Made by a program: the position numbers and the translations under genes
The notes under the pieces: generated by a model
What the model was told of the DNA's origin: nothing
Databases searched by the model: none
The model's input: only the letters and a program-made list of their open reading frames with translations
Assembly: GCA_051985675.1 (NCBI GenBank)
Contig: JBPYFJ010000112.1
Span: 62,001-126,000, forward strand
Reading direction: 5' to 3'
Source: JAFAXD01 sp051985675
GTDB taxonomy: Bacteria; Pseudomonadota; Alphaproteobacteria; Rhizobiales; Xanthobacteraceae
Length of the DNA stretch: 64,000 nucleotides
Shown here: positions 52,426-61,680 of the stretch, one piece after another
Layout: each line of letters starts with the position of its first letter
Position numbering within the stretch: the stretch's first letter is position 1

Positions 52426-53459
52426 GTCGGATCCGGGCGATTGCGGAATCGATCGAACAGACGCCGGCCGACGCGCCCCAGATCGAGTAACCCGCCCTCA
52501 AGGAACAAGACGGTGGCGATCAACATTACGCCTACGACGAATTCCCAGAAATAGGGGCTCACCCTGGCGGTCTGATCTTGCACCAGGTAGTAGACGGCTG
52601 CTCCCACGAACGCGCCGTAAAGCCGCCGCGTGCCGCCGAGAATGAGCATCACGGTGACGATGCCCGAGGTCAGCAGGCTGAGCACCGACAACCCGACGAA
52701 CCGCGTCGCATGCGCCGACAGCGCGCCGGCCGAACCCGCCATCGCGGCGGACAACGTGTAGACAGCGAGCAGGCGCCACCATACTGGAGTTCCGATCGCG
52801 CGCATCCGACGCGCGTTCTGTCGAATGCCGTCTAACGAGCGCCCAAACGGCGAGTGAACGATCCGCCACGCGATCAGGAACCAGATGAACAGCACGATGG
52901 CCGCGTAAACGTAGGCGGTCTCGCCAAAGATGTTGAACTCGAACACGCCGAAGATCGGATCGATTTTTACACCCTGCAGCCCATCATCGCCGCCAGTGAG
53001 GCTGCGCGCTTGATTTGCATATTCGAACAAGATCGAGACGATCGCGAGCGTCAGCATCAGAAACGTGACGCCGGTCGTATGCAGGATCAACGCACCGGTC
53101 ACCAACCCGAACAGGCCCGCAATCAGAATCGCCGCCACATGTCCGAGGATCGGGTCGGAGGACACGTGAATCGCAAACAGGCCGGCCGCATAGGCCCCGA
53201 GCCCGAAGAACGCCGCTTGACCGAGGGTGACGATGCCGGCGTAGCCGAGTGCGAGATCGAGCGACAACGCGAATAAAATCCAGATCAGCACTTGTGTGCC
53301 AAGGCTGAGGTACCCGCCGGCTGTGAAATAAAAGGCGATGATGATCGCCCACGGCAGCGCGTGCCCTACGAGCGCGAGCCAGCCGCGTCCACTCGTCAGC
53401 ATGCCAATGCTGGTGGACGGCGGGACGGCGACGGGCTCGTTGCGATTGAGTGCCGTCAT
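52422..53459 (-). CDS. livM: HAAT ABC transporter permease LivM
   Basis: A 345-residue inner-membrane permease with about nine hydrophobic segments. It shows the conserved LALGYAGIVTLGQAAFFGLGAY and the coupling loop SPFGRSLDGIRQNARRMRAIG. It forms the channel with LivH. The start touches the livH stop by one base and the end overlaps livG by four. Confidence 0.94.
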   Translation of the reverse strand: MTALNRNEPVAVPPSTSIGMLTSGRGWLALVGHALPWAIIIAFYFTAGGYLSLGTQVLIWILFALSLDLALGYAGIVTLGQAAFFGLGAYAAGLFAIHVSSDPILGHVAAILIAGLFGLVTGALILHTTGVTFLMLTLAIVSILFEYANQARSLTGGDDGLQGVKIDPIFGVFEFNIFGETAYVYAAIVLFIWFLIAWRIVHSPFGRSLDGIRQNARRMRAIGTPVWWRLLAVYTLSAAMAGSAGALSAHATRFVGLSVLSLLTSGIVTVMLILGGTRRLYGAFVGAAVYYLVQDQTARVSPYFWEFVVGVMLIATVLFLEGGLLDLGRVGRRLFDRFRNRPDPT

Positions 53460-54328
53460 CAGCCGGCCGCCTTCGATGGCATCAAGCCCTGCGGCCGCCA
53501 GAGCAGGAGTACGAAGACCGCTGCATACAAGAGGTAAGGTGCCGCCTGCGTTACAAAATACTTCCCGAGCGTATCGATGATGCCAAGCGCGATCGCCGCG
53601 ACGAACGAGCCTTTGAAACTGCCTTCGCCGCCGACGATGACGACCACCAGGAACAGCACGACGTATTTAAGCGCGTAGGACGGTTCGAGCGACAGGATCT
53701 GGGCGCCGACGGCGCCCCCCAGTCCGGCGAGCGCACAACCGATGATGAAGGTGCCGGTAAACAGGATGTTGACGTTCATCCCGACGCAGCGCGCGATTTT
53801 CGAATTATCGACCGCCGCTCGCAGCCGGGCGCCATAGAGCGAATTATCGATCAGATACCACATCACCGCAGCCACCACGGCCCCAACCACGATCAGGAAC
53901 AGTCGATAGGCCGGATAGGTGCGAAAGCCGATATTGATCGGCTGCGCCAGATAGTCCGGAAATACCATCGGATAAGGAAATGCGCCGAACATTTCCGTGG
54001 CGATGGCGGTCGCTACAAACACGATACCGATCGTCAGCAGGACCTGCGACAGCTCGCCCTTGCGGTAAAGCGGACGATACAAGGTGAGTTCAGCAAGACC
54101 GCCCAACACGCCGGCCACGACCATCGCGCCGGCGATCGCAACGTAGAAGTTCACGCCCTTCTGGGTCAGGTAACCGGCCGTATAGCCGCCGATCATGGCG
54201 AACGACCCGTGCGCCAGGTTGACGACGCGCATCAGCCCCATGGTGATGGTGAGACCCACCGAGATCAGAAACAGCACCATGCCGTAGGAAATACCGTCGA
54301 GCAAAACGGTGGCCGCGAATGAAAGCAT
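53459..54328 (-). CDS. livH: HAAT ABC transporter permease LivH
   Basis: A 289-residue membrane permease with about eight hydrophobic segments and the typical LLDGISYGMVLFLISVGLTI and MRVVNLAHGSFAMIGGYTAGY near the N-terminus. The TRLRAAVDNSKIA-type coupling segment appears as YGARLRAAVDNSKIARCVGMN. It is the first transporter gene after the broken binding-protein gene, 97 bp away. Confidence 0.94.
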   Translation of the reverse strand: MLSFAATVLLDGISYGMVLFLISVGLTITMGLMRVVNLAHGSFAMIGGYTAGYLTQKGVNFYVAIAGAMVVAGVLGGLAELTLYRPLYRKGELSQVLLTIGIVFVATAIATEMFGAFPYPMVFPDYLAQPINIGFRTYPAYRLFLIVVGAVVAAVMWYLIDNSLYGARLRAAVDNSKIARCVGMNVNILFTGTFIIGCALAGLGGAVGAQILSLEPSYALKYVVLFLVVVIVGGEGSFKGSFVAAIALGIIDTLGKYFVTQAAPYLLYAAVFVLLLWRPQGLMPSKAAG

Positions 54329-54425
54329 GATCGTTGATCTGTGCGGAGCGGTTGAAGTGTCGCCTGAAAGTCGATGCGCGCGGAACCCCGACGTTCCGCG
54401 CGCAGCGCCGACGGGTCAACCGTCT

Positions 54426-55591
54426 CTAGTTGCTTTTCGGCGGGTTGTCGATCTTCCAGGGATCTTTGACCATGTCGATTTGGCCGATGTCGATATTGAC
54501 CAGCTTACCGTCGCGCTTTTCGACGCGGCGGATATAGATGTTCTGAATAACATCGCGCTCGGCGGGATCGATCATGATGGGACCGCGCGGGCTGTCCAGT
54601 TTCTTGCCCTTCATGAAGTCGACGTACTTGATGCCGTCGGCATTGGGGCCGAGTTCCTTGACCGCCTGATAGATCAGCTTCGTGCCATCCCAGGCGGCAA
54701 CCGAGGCGATGTCGGGCACGGCCTTGTCACCGAACAGCTTTACGAGCTCATTCTTGAGCGCGATGTTCTCGGGATTGGTGTTGGTTTCGGTGTAATGGAA
54801 GGCCGTCACCACGCCAATCACGTCGTCGGTGAAATTGGGAAGAAAGAGCTGCTGCGTTTCGCCGGTGCCCAGCAGTTTGATCCCGGCCTGTTTCAAACCG
54901 CGCTCGACATAAGCCTTGAGGAACGCGATCGAGGGTGAGCCGGCCGGCTGGAACATATACAGCGCGTCGGGCTTGGCCTGCAGCACTTTCTCCATGTAGG
55001 CCGCGTAGTTGGTTTCCTGCTGCGGGGAACGCGCACTGCCGACGATTTCGCCGCCGAGCGCCTTGAAGGTCTTGCTGAAGTAGTTCTCGGCGTCGTAGCC
55101 GGGCGCATAGTCGCTGACGATCGTGTAGACCTTGCGGATGCCGTTGTCGTAGGCCCACTTGGCGAGCGAGACCACGTGCTGCGGGTGATCGAGGCGGTCG
55201 CCGCATTCATAATGATGACGGGAACCTTGGCCTGGGTCGCGATCTCGGCCACCGCCATGGCGTGCGGCGAGAGGTCGAAACCGGCCAGGAACTTCACCTT
55301 CTCGCGCACCACCAGCTCCTCGGCGAGCTGCTTGGCCTTGTCGGGACCGCCGCTCGCACTGTCGCGATACACGAACTGGATTTCGTGTTCCTTGCCGTCG
55401 GGTCCCTTGACGGTCTTGCCGTTGACCGCCTGATAGGCGTCGACCGCCTGCTGGAATTGCGTGCCCCATGTGGCGAACGCGCCGGTGAAATCGGCGATCA
55501 GGCCGACTTTCACCACATCGGCCTGCGCCGTCCCGAGCGCCGCAACGAACGCGCCGACAACGCCCAAACCTGCCAACCATTTCTTCATCAT
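54426..55591 (-). pseudogene. HAAT ABC substrate-binding protein (copy 2), frameshifted by a deletion
   Basis: The N-terminal part in one frame (from ATG 55591: signal peptide MMKKWLAGLGVVGAFVAAL, then VVKVGLIADFTGAFATWG) ends its homology at AATASITR near 55190. The C-terminal part continues in another frame from PQHVVSLAKWAYDNG to the stop at 54426. Compared with copy 3, the stretch encoding GSPYYVRVSMTI and the codons around it, about 40 bp, is missing, so the frame shifts. Both halves are otherwise well conserved, so the damage is recent or is an assembly error. It lies just upstream of livH in the same direction. Confidence 0.85.
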
Positions 55592-55696
55592 TGTTCCTCT
55601 CCTTCCGGCGACCTCTGCGGGTCGATTTGCTTCGTTGCCGTCATCTCGGTGTTAACGGGAGCATCACCTCGCCGGCTCGCACACGACATGACGGGA

Positions 55697-55719
55697 GTGG
55701 CCGGGACGAACCCGGCCAC
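55697..55719. repeat. GTGGCCGGG/CCCGGCCAC palindrome, copy 3
   Basis: The arms GTGGCCGGG (55697-55705) and CCCGGCCAC (55711-55719) with loop ACGAA form a perfect nine-base-pair stem. It lies 17 bases after the stop of binding-protein copy 3, between it and the broken copy 2. There is no T-run on the minus strand side, so it is not a canonical terminator, but it could modulate read-through into the liv genes. Confidence 0.65.
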
Positions 55720-55735
55720 GACGTTCTGGGACGCG

Positions 55736-56944
55736 CTAGTTGCTCTTCGGCGGATTGTCGATCTTCCAGGGGTCCTTGACCATATCGACCTGTCCGATGT
55801 CGACGTTCACGAGCTTGCCGTCGCGCTTTTGGACCTCGCGGATATAGATGTTTTGCACAACCTCGCGCTCCGCCGGGTCGATCATGATCGGCCCGCGCGG
55901 GCTGTTGAGCGTCTTGCCTTTCAGGAAGTCGACGTACTTGATGCCTTCCGCATTGGCCCCGAGCGCCGCCACCGCCTGATAGATCAGGTTGGTGCCGTCC
56001 CACGCCGCGACCGAGGCGATATCCGGGGTGGCCTTCTCGCCGAACATCTTAACGAGCTGCTTACGCAGCGCGATGTTTTCCGGGTTGGTGTTAGTTTCGG
56101 TGTAATGGAAGGCCGAAACCGCCCCGATCACATCGTCGGTGAAGTTGGGCAGGAACAATTCCTGGGTTTCACCGGTGCCGAGCAGCTTGATGCCGGCTGC
56201 CTTGAGACCACGTTCGATATAGGCCTTCACGAACGCGATCGAGGGGGAGCCTGCCGGAACAAACATGAAGATCGCATCGGGCTTGGCCTGCAGCACCTTC
56301 TCCATGTAGGCGGCGTAGTTCGTCTCCTGTTGCGGCATGCGCGCGCTGCCGACGATCTCGCCACCCGCCGCCTTGAAGCCTTTGGCGAAGTAGGCCTCCG
56401 CGTCGTAGCCCGGGGCATAGTCGCTGATCAGCATGTAGACCTTGCGGATGCCGTGGTCGTAAGCCCATTTCGGCAGCGGTGAGACGTATTGCGGGATCGT
56501 CATGCTGACGCGCACGTAGTACGGCGACCCGCGCGTGATCGACGCGGTCGCCGCGTTCATGATGATCACCGGTACCTTGGCTTGCGTTGCAATGTCGGCG
56601 ACCGCCATGGCGTGCGGGGAGAGATCGAAGCCCGCCAGGAACTTTACCTTCTCGCGCAGCACCAGATCCTCGGCGAGCTGCTTTGCTTTGTCAGGTCCGC
56701 TGCTGGCCGTGTCGCGGTACACGTATTGAATCTCGATCTCCTTGCCGTCCGGACCTTTCACGGTCTTGCCGTTGACTGCCTGGAAGGCTTCGACCGCCTG
56801 CTGGAACTGAGACCCCCAGTTGGCGAATGCGCCGGTGAAATCGGCGATTAGACCGACCTTGACCACCTCGGCCGCGCTGGCCATCCCAGCCGTTGCCACA
56901 AGCGCTCCCGTGGCGAGGCACAAACGAGCAAACCACTTGTTCAT
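55736..56944 (-). CDS. HAAT ABC substrate-binding protein (copy 3)
   Basis: A 402-residue periplasmic protein with a signal peptide (RLCLATGALVATAGMASA) and the same body as copies 1 and 2: VVKVGLIADFTGAFANWGSQ, FLAGFDLSPHAMAVAD, ASITRGSPYYVRVSMT, ISDYAPGYDAEAYF. It ends in MVKDPWKIDNPPKSN. It is the intact first gene of a binding protein-(broken copy)-livH-livM-livG-livF series and is the likely working receptor of that transporter. GAGGGAA precedes the ATG at 56944. The in-frame extension upstream is not conserved. Confidence 0.92.
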   Translation of the reverse strand: MNKWFARLCLATGALVATAGMASAAEVVKVGLIADFTGAFANWGSQFQQAVEAFQAVNGKTVKGPDGKEIEIQYVYRDTASSGPDKAKQLAEDLVLREKVKFLAGFDLSPHAMAVADIATQAKVPVIIMNAATASITRGSPYYVRVSMTIPQYVSPLPKWAYDHGIRKVYMLISDYAPGYDAEAYFAKGFKAAGGEIVGSARMPQQETNYAAYMEKVLQAKPDAIFMFVPAGSPSIAFVKAYIERGLKAAGIKLLGTGETQELFLPNFTDDVIGAVSAFHYTETNTNPENIALRKQLVKMFGEKATPDIASVAAWDGTNLIYQAVAALGANAEGIKYVDFLKGKTLNSPRGPIMIDPAEREVVQNIYIREVQKRDGKLVNVDIGQVDMVKDPWKIDNPPKSN

Positions 56945-57245
56945 CGCGTTCCCTCTTTCATTTGTCATCATCTTGCGTTTCGACGACGCGCCGTCAGTCT
57001 CATGACCGCGGCGATCGTTATGCCGGACGCTCATTGCCGCCCCCCTCCGCTTGCATGAGGTTATAGCGCGCAGAGGCATAGCCGGTACAGTGGTGGGCAG
57101 CGTGTTGGGCGCCCCGGTCTGCACACGCTCGCGTTCATGCCGCGCGTCATGCGCGACTTGCGCCCGGACTGCGCCACCTCGCGCTTGTGGCAGCGCCCGC
57201 CACCACGCATAGTGCCCGCGCCATTCCATAACATTCACAGGCCCG
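56945..57245. other. Divergent gap between binding-protein copy 3 and the GMC gene
   Basis: A 301-bp stretch with no gene. It must contain the promoters of the minus-strand liv series and the plus-strand GMC oxidoreductase gene. No clear -35/-10 pair, operator or RNA element could be defined by eye. Confidence 0.4.
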
Positions 57246-58892
57246 ATGACTGAGCAACACGCCGACCAGTTCGACTATGTGATCGTTGGCGCCGGCTCGG
57301 CAGGCTGCATTCTCGCCAACCGCCTGAGCGCGGACCCCGCGACCCGCGTGCTGCTGCTCGAAGCCGGCGACGACGACCGCTCGATCTGGACCCGAATTCC
57401 AATCGGATACATGTACATGATCGGGCATCCGGCGTTCGATTGGTGCTTCGAAACGGAGCCCGAGCCGCAGCTCAATGGGCGCAAGATCGTCCACCCGCGC
57501 GGCAAGGTCCTGGGCGGATCCTCGTCGATCAACGGAATGATCCAGATCCGCGGCCAGGCCGGCGACTTCGATCACTGGCGCCAGCTCGGATTGGAAGGTT
57601 GGGGCTGGGATTCAGTGCTTCCCTATTTCAAGCACCACGAAGATTTTGTGCTTGGCGCCAACCCGTATCACTCGGTGGGCGGTGAACTGGGCGTGAGCCC
57701 ACAGCGCGCCTCCTGGCCCTTCCTGGACGCGGTGCGCGATGCGGCGATCGAGGACGGCAGCCCCTGGACCGACGATTTCAATAACGGCGCCTGCGAGGGT
57801 GTCGGGCCGTATCACGTCATCCAGCGCAACGGCGTGCGCGCGAGCGCCGCCCGCGCCTTCCTCAAGCCGGTACGCGGTCGCCCCAATCTGCGGCTTGAAA
57901 CCAAGGCGTTGACGACCCGGATTCTGCTCAACGGCCGGCACGCGATCGGCGTCGAATATCGCCACGGCGGCAAGACCAAACGCGTGCGCGCCAACCGTGA
58001 GGTCATCCTTGCGGCCGGATCGATCAAGACCCCGCAATTGCTGATGCTGTCCGGGTTGGGACCGGCGAAGCACCTCGCCGAACACGGCGTCCAGGTCGTC
58101 CTCGATCGTCCCGGGGTCGGCGCCAACCTGCAGGATCATCTGCAGATGCTGCTCACCTACCGACTTGACGGAACCAAGACCCTCAACCAGCGCTACAATG
58201 CGCCGTTCGGCCGGGTCAGCATCGCGCTCGAATACGCGTTGCTTCGGCGCGGCCCGATGGCAATGGGCCCGTCTCCGCTCGGCATCTTTCTGCGTTCGGA
58301 TCGGGATCGCGAACGCGCAAACCTCGCCTTCACGGTCCTGCCGTTCTCCCGCGTGGCCCCCGGCATGAAGAGCAAGTTTCATGCATTCCCGGCCATCACG
58401 ATGTCGGTCTACGCCTGCAGGCCGACAAGCCGCGGCACCGTGCGGCTACGCAATGCCGATATCACGGCTGCGCCAGACCTGTGCTTCAACTACCTGTCGA
58501 CCCCGGAAGACCGCGCGCTTGCGGTCGACGCCATTCGCATCACCCGACGTATCATGCGGCGCCCGGCGCTCGCCCACTATCGGCCGATCGAGCTCAGGCC
58601 CGGGCCGCAGGTGCACGACGACGATGACGCGGCCCTGCTCGACGCGTTCCGCAACAACGCGACCACCATCTTCCATCCGGTCGGAACCGCCAAGATGGGA
58701 TCGCCGCACGACGCCAGCGCCGTCGTCGACGCGCGCCTGCGGTTCATCGGGGTCAACGGACTGCGCGTGATCGACGCTTCGGTGATGCCAACGATCACCT
58801 CCGGCAACACCAACGCGCCGACGATGATGATCGCCGAGAAAGGCGCCGCGATGATTTTGCAGGACGCCCGCGCGGCGGCGCGCGCCGCATAG
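57246..58892 (+). CDS. GMC family oxidoreductase (choline dehydrogenase-like)
   Basis: A 548-residue flavoprotein with the N-terminal FAD loop YVIVGAGSAGCILANRL, the GMC signature HPRGKVLGGSSSINGM, the active-site histidine in IFHPVGTAKMG and the asparagine in TSGNTNAPTMMIAEKG. It oxidises a primary or secondary alcohol, passing electrons to quinone or oxygen. No signal peptide is visible, so it is cytoplasmic or membrane-associated. The substrate is unknown. It lies 128 bp upstream of the FAD oxidoreductase-aconitase X operon, with an AT-rich promoter-like stretch between. Confidence 0.92.
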   Translation: MTEQHADQFDYVIVGAGSAGCILANRLSADPATRVLLLEAGDDDRSIWTRIPIGYMYMIGHPAFDWCFETEPEPQLNGRKIVHPRGKVLGGSSSINGMIQIRGQAGDFDHWRQLGLEGWGWDSVLPYFKHHEDFVLGANPYHSVGGELGVSPQRASWPFLDAVRDAAIEDGSPWTDDFNNGACEGVGPYHVIQRNGVRASAARAFLKPVRGRPNLRLETKALTTRILLNGRHAIGVEYRHGGKTKRVRANREVILAAGSIKTPQLLMLSGLGPAKHLAEHGVQVVLDRPGVGANLQDHLQMLLTYRLDGTKTLNQRYNAPFGRVSIALEYALLRRGPMAMGPSPLGIFLRSDRDRERANLAFTVLPFSRVAPGMKSKFHAFPAITMSVYACRPTSRGTVRLRNADITAAPDLCFNYLSTPEDRALAVDAIRITRRIMRRPALAHYRPIELRPGPQVHDDDDAALLDAFRNNATTIFHPVGTAKMGSPHDASAVVDARLRFIGVNGLRVIDASVMPTITSGNTNAPTMMIAEKGAAMILQDARAAARAA

Positions 58893-58921
58893 GGGATCAG
58901 GCCTGCAAGGGCCCCGCCGCC

Positions 58922-58970
58922 CGTGGTAACATTTTGGTTTGCATATATTTTATAACTGGGCGGTGGTAAC
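58922..58970 (+). promoter_or_regulatory. AT-rich promoter/operator candidate before the aconitase X operon
   Basis: GTGGTAAC occurs at 58923-58930 and again at 58963-58970, 40 bases apart. Between them is the most AT-rich stretch seen nearby (TTTGCATATATTTTATAAC), which contains -10-like sequence. The site is 50 bases before the FAD oxidoreductase start. The direct repeat could bind a regulator. Confidence 0.45.
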
Positions 58971-59020
58971 GACACCAGCAAGGACGAATTCGTCGGTGAC
59001 GACGTTTTAAATGAGAGACC

Positions 59021-60409
59021 ATGAGTATGACGCAAGACAACGCACCCGCCGCTGACACCAGGATCGTCCGCCGGCAGCCCCAACCGGCTCAGCACGTCGA
59101 TGTCGATATCTGCGTCGTCGGCGCGGGCATTGCCGGCGTGTCGGCCGCGCTCGAGGCGGCGCGGCTGGGGCGCAGGGTCGCGATCGTCGACGGCCTCCCC
59201 ACCCTCGGCGGCCAGGCCGTCAATTCGATTATCGGCACGTTTTGCGGACTGTTCGCCAATGGCACCCACGGCGCGCAATTCACCTATGGCGTCGCAGAAG
59301 ACATTCTGCGCGACCTCGGCCGCATTCCCGGCGCGCTCTATCGTCGGCACGGCCCGGTCACCACGGTGGTCTACTATGACGAGATCGCGCTCGGCCGCTG
59401 GATTGAGGAGGCGATCCGCGCCGCCGGCATCACCGTGGTTCTGGGTGCCGTACTGCGCGGTGTTCGTCTCGACGGCCGCCGCGTCAAGGAATTGGAGCTC
59501 GTCACCCGCTACGGCGACCTGCGGCTTGGCGCGACTGGGTTCGTGGACGCGACCGGAGATGCGGCCCTGACCTGGCAGGCCGGTTTTGCGTGCCGCGAGT
59601 CGGCCGGCCGGCAAGTCTACGGCACCCAGATGGTCGTGCTCGAAAACATCGATGAGGCGCACCACCCGCAGCGCGACGAGATGGCGGCGCGCATGAAGGA
59701 GAAAGGCGACGCCTACCAGCTGGTGCGCCGCAACGCGGTCTCGTTCGTCATTCCGGGCCGCGGCATTGCGGTCCTCAACATGACCCACACCGAAACGCCG
59801 CTCGAGCCGCTGGCGGCGGCGCGGAGCCAGCTCGAAGGCAAGGCGCAAGCCGATCGCGCCGTGCAGTTCCTCAAGGATGAATTTCCCCAATGCTTCGGGC
59901 AGTCGCGCGTACGCGCCTACGGCAATCCCGGGATCCGGCAAACCCGATGGATTGCGGGCCGCCACCAGCTCACGGTCGATGAAGTACGCAACGGTACCAA
60001 GTTTTCGGATGCGATCGGCCGCACCGCGTGGCCGATCGAACTGCACGACCACGGTGCCGGCTACGTCTGGCAGACGTTTCCCGAAGACCACGTGCACTAC
60101 ATTCCGCTCGGCAGCCTGACACCGGCCGAGGCCGATAATCTGGTCGCGGCCGGCCGCTGCATCGACGCCGATCTCGCCGCGCTGTCGAGCGTGCGGGTGA
60201 TGGGGCCGTGCATCGCCATGGGGGCGGCGGCCGCCAACGCACTCGATCTTGCCGGCAGCGGCAGCGTGCATCAGATCGACACCGCGGCGTTGCGCAAGCG
60301 GCTGCATGACAACCTCGAGCGCAACGACCCGCAGCCCAAGACTGAGCTTACGACCGAGGAGCGCCGGCACGCCGAGGAGAAGCGGCAGACCGAGAGGAAG
60401 CACGCATGA
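59021..60409 (+). CDS. FAD-dependent oxidoreductase (FAD_oxidored type)
   Basis: A 462-residue flavoprotein with the FAD loop DICVVGAGIAGVSAALEAARLG near residue 28 (given in part), GGQAVNSIIGTFCGLF and DATGDAALTW. The pattern suits the FAD-dependent oxidoreductase family PF12831, related to fumarate-reductase-like flavoproteins. The C-terminal part has LVAAGRCIDADLAALSSVRVMG and ends in a charged helix. The likely role is oxidation of a hydroxy acid or reduction of a double bond. The stop overlaps the aconitase X start by four bases, so it is a member of that operon. Confidence 0.85.
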   Translation: MSMTQDNAPAADTRIVRRQPQPAQHVDVDICVVGAGIAGVSAALEAARLGRRVAIVDGLPTLGGQAVNSIIGTFCGLFANGTHGAQFTYGVAEDILRDLGRIPGALYRRHGPVTTVVYYDEIALGRWIEEAIRAAGITVVLGAVLRGVRLDGRRVKELELVTRYGDLRLGATGFVDATGDAALTWQAGFACRESAGRQVYGTQMVVLENIDEAHHPQRDEMAARMKEKGDAYQLVRRNAVSFVIPGRGIAVLNMTHTETPLEPLAAARSQLEGKAQADRAVQFLKDEFPQCFGQSRVRAYGNPGIRQTRWIAGRHQLTVDEVRNGTKFSDAIGRTAWPIELHDHGAGYVWQTFPEDHVHYIPLGSLTPAEADNLVAAGRCIDADLAALSSVRVMGPCIAMGAAAANALDLAGSGSVHQIDTAALRKRLHDNLERNDPQPKTELTTEERRHAEEKRQTERKHA

Positions 60410-61680
60410 AACTCACCGATGCCGAACGAGCGATGCTCGACGGCCGCGAGGGCCCGGCCAAGCAGAGGGCGATGGATTTGCTCAAGCGCTACGGCGAGGC
60501 GCTCGGCGCCGATCGCCTGGTTGAGACCAACAACGTCGCCGGCGCGTTCAACGCATCAACGCCATCGGTGCGCGCGCTGGTGGCCAAGGGCTACGATGCG
60601 GTCTACTCGGAGCTCAACCTCGACAGCCCGGAGGTTGTAGCGATCCCCAAGATGGCGGTGAACACCTGCCAGCTCATCAGCGGCATCGACAACGAGAAGT
60701 GGCGCACCCAGGGCATTCCGGAAGAGCTTGCCGATCAGCAAAAGAAGGCGGAAGGCTATTTTGGTGCGCGCGGCATCAATATGTTTGCCACCTGCACGCC
60801 CTATCAGGTCGGCAACGTGCCGGTAAAAGGCGAACATTGCGCCTGGATGGAATCCTCAGCCGTCGTCTACTGCAACTCGGTGCTGGGCGCACGCACCAAC
60901 ACCGAGGGCAAGGAGAGCACCGGCGCCGCCGCGCTCACCGGCCGCATTCCGTACTGGGGCTACCACATTACCGAGAACCGTCGCGGCACCCACCTGGTCG
61001 AGGTCGATGTCGCAGTCGACGACATCATGGACTGGGGGCTGCTCGGCTACTGGTTGGGGGAGATCGTGCAGGAAGACATCCCGGTGCTGACCGGCAAGGT
61101 CGCGCAGCCGAGCCTGATCAAGCTCAAGCATTTCGGTGCGGCGGCCGCATCCTCGGGCGGCGTCGAGATGTATCACATCCCCGGCATAACGCCCGAGGCG
61201 AACTCGGTCGACGAGGCTTTTGCCGGACGCAAACGCGAGGCGACGCTGCGGTACGGCGCCGCCGAGCGCAAGCTCGCGTATGACACACTCAACTGTGCCA
61301 CCGATCGCAACGTCGACTTTGTGATGCTGGGCTGTCCGCACAACGCGATCGAACAGGTCTGGCTGGTGGCGTCGTTGCTCGACGGCCGCAAGATCAGCCC
61401 GAATACCCAGCTCTGGGTGCATACCCCGCGCGCGCTGCGGGAAGTCGCCGAGCGCAACGGTTACGTCAAGATGATCACCGATGCGGGCGGCGTGGTGATG
61501 AGCGACACCTGCCCGGCGATCTCGCGCTACGCTCCCAAGGGCACGCGCGTGATCGCGACCGATTCGGCGAAGCAGGCGCATTATCTGCCGGCCATTCTCA
61601 ACCTTCCGGTCTGGTTCGGCAGCGTCAAGGATTGCGTCGAAGCCGCGGTGACCGGTCGCTGGAACGGAGGTCTGCAATGA
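60406..61680 (+). CDS. Aconitase X, large (catalytic) subunit
   Basis: A 424-residue protein of the aconitase X family (DUF521). Conserved segments are NMFATCTPYQVGN, SSAVVYCNSVLGARTNTEG, VMLGCPHNAIEQVW and MSDTCPAIS, with cysteines C130 and those in GCPHN and DTCPA as likely metal-site ligands. Known members dehydrate cis-3-hydroxy-L-proline in bacteria or mevalonate 5-phosphate in archaea. Here it is coupled to an IlvD/Edd dehydratase and not to proline-related genes, so the substrate may be different. It overlaps both neighbours by four bases. Confidence 0.9.
   Translation: MKLTDAERAMLDGREGPAKQRAMDLLKRYGEALGADRLVETNNVAGAFNASTPSVRALVAKGYDAVYSELNLDSPEVVAIPKMAVNTCQLISGIDNEKWRTQGIPEELADQQKKAEGYFGARGINMFATCTPYQVGNVPVKGEHCAWMESSAVVYCNSVLGARTNTEGKESTGAAALTGRIPYWGYHITENRRGTHLVEVDVAVDDIMDWGLLGYWLGEIVQEDIPVLTGKVAQPSLIKLKHFGAAAASSGGVEMYHIPGITPEANSVDEAFAGRKREATLRYGAAERKLAYDTLNCATDRNVDFVMLGCPHNAIEQVWLVASLLDGRKISPNTQLWVHTPRALREVAERNGYVKMITDAGGVVMSDTCPAISRYAPKGTRVIATDSAKQAHYLPAILNLPVWFGSVKDCVEAAVTGRWNGGLQ

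Noticed and set aside
55697..55719. Rho-independent terminator after binding-protein copy 3
   Set aside because: The hairpin is perfect but no T-run follows on the minus strand. Kept as a repeat instead.
58577..60403. Long open frame (608 codons) on the minus strand across the GMC and FAD oxidoreductase genes
   Set aside because: It is antisense to two clear flavoenzyme genes, has biased composition and no recognisable domain. It is a shadow of GC-rich coding sequence.
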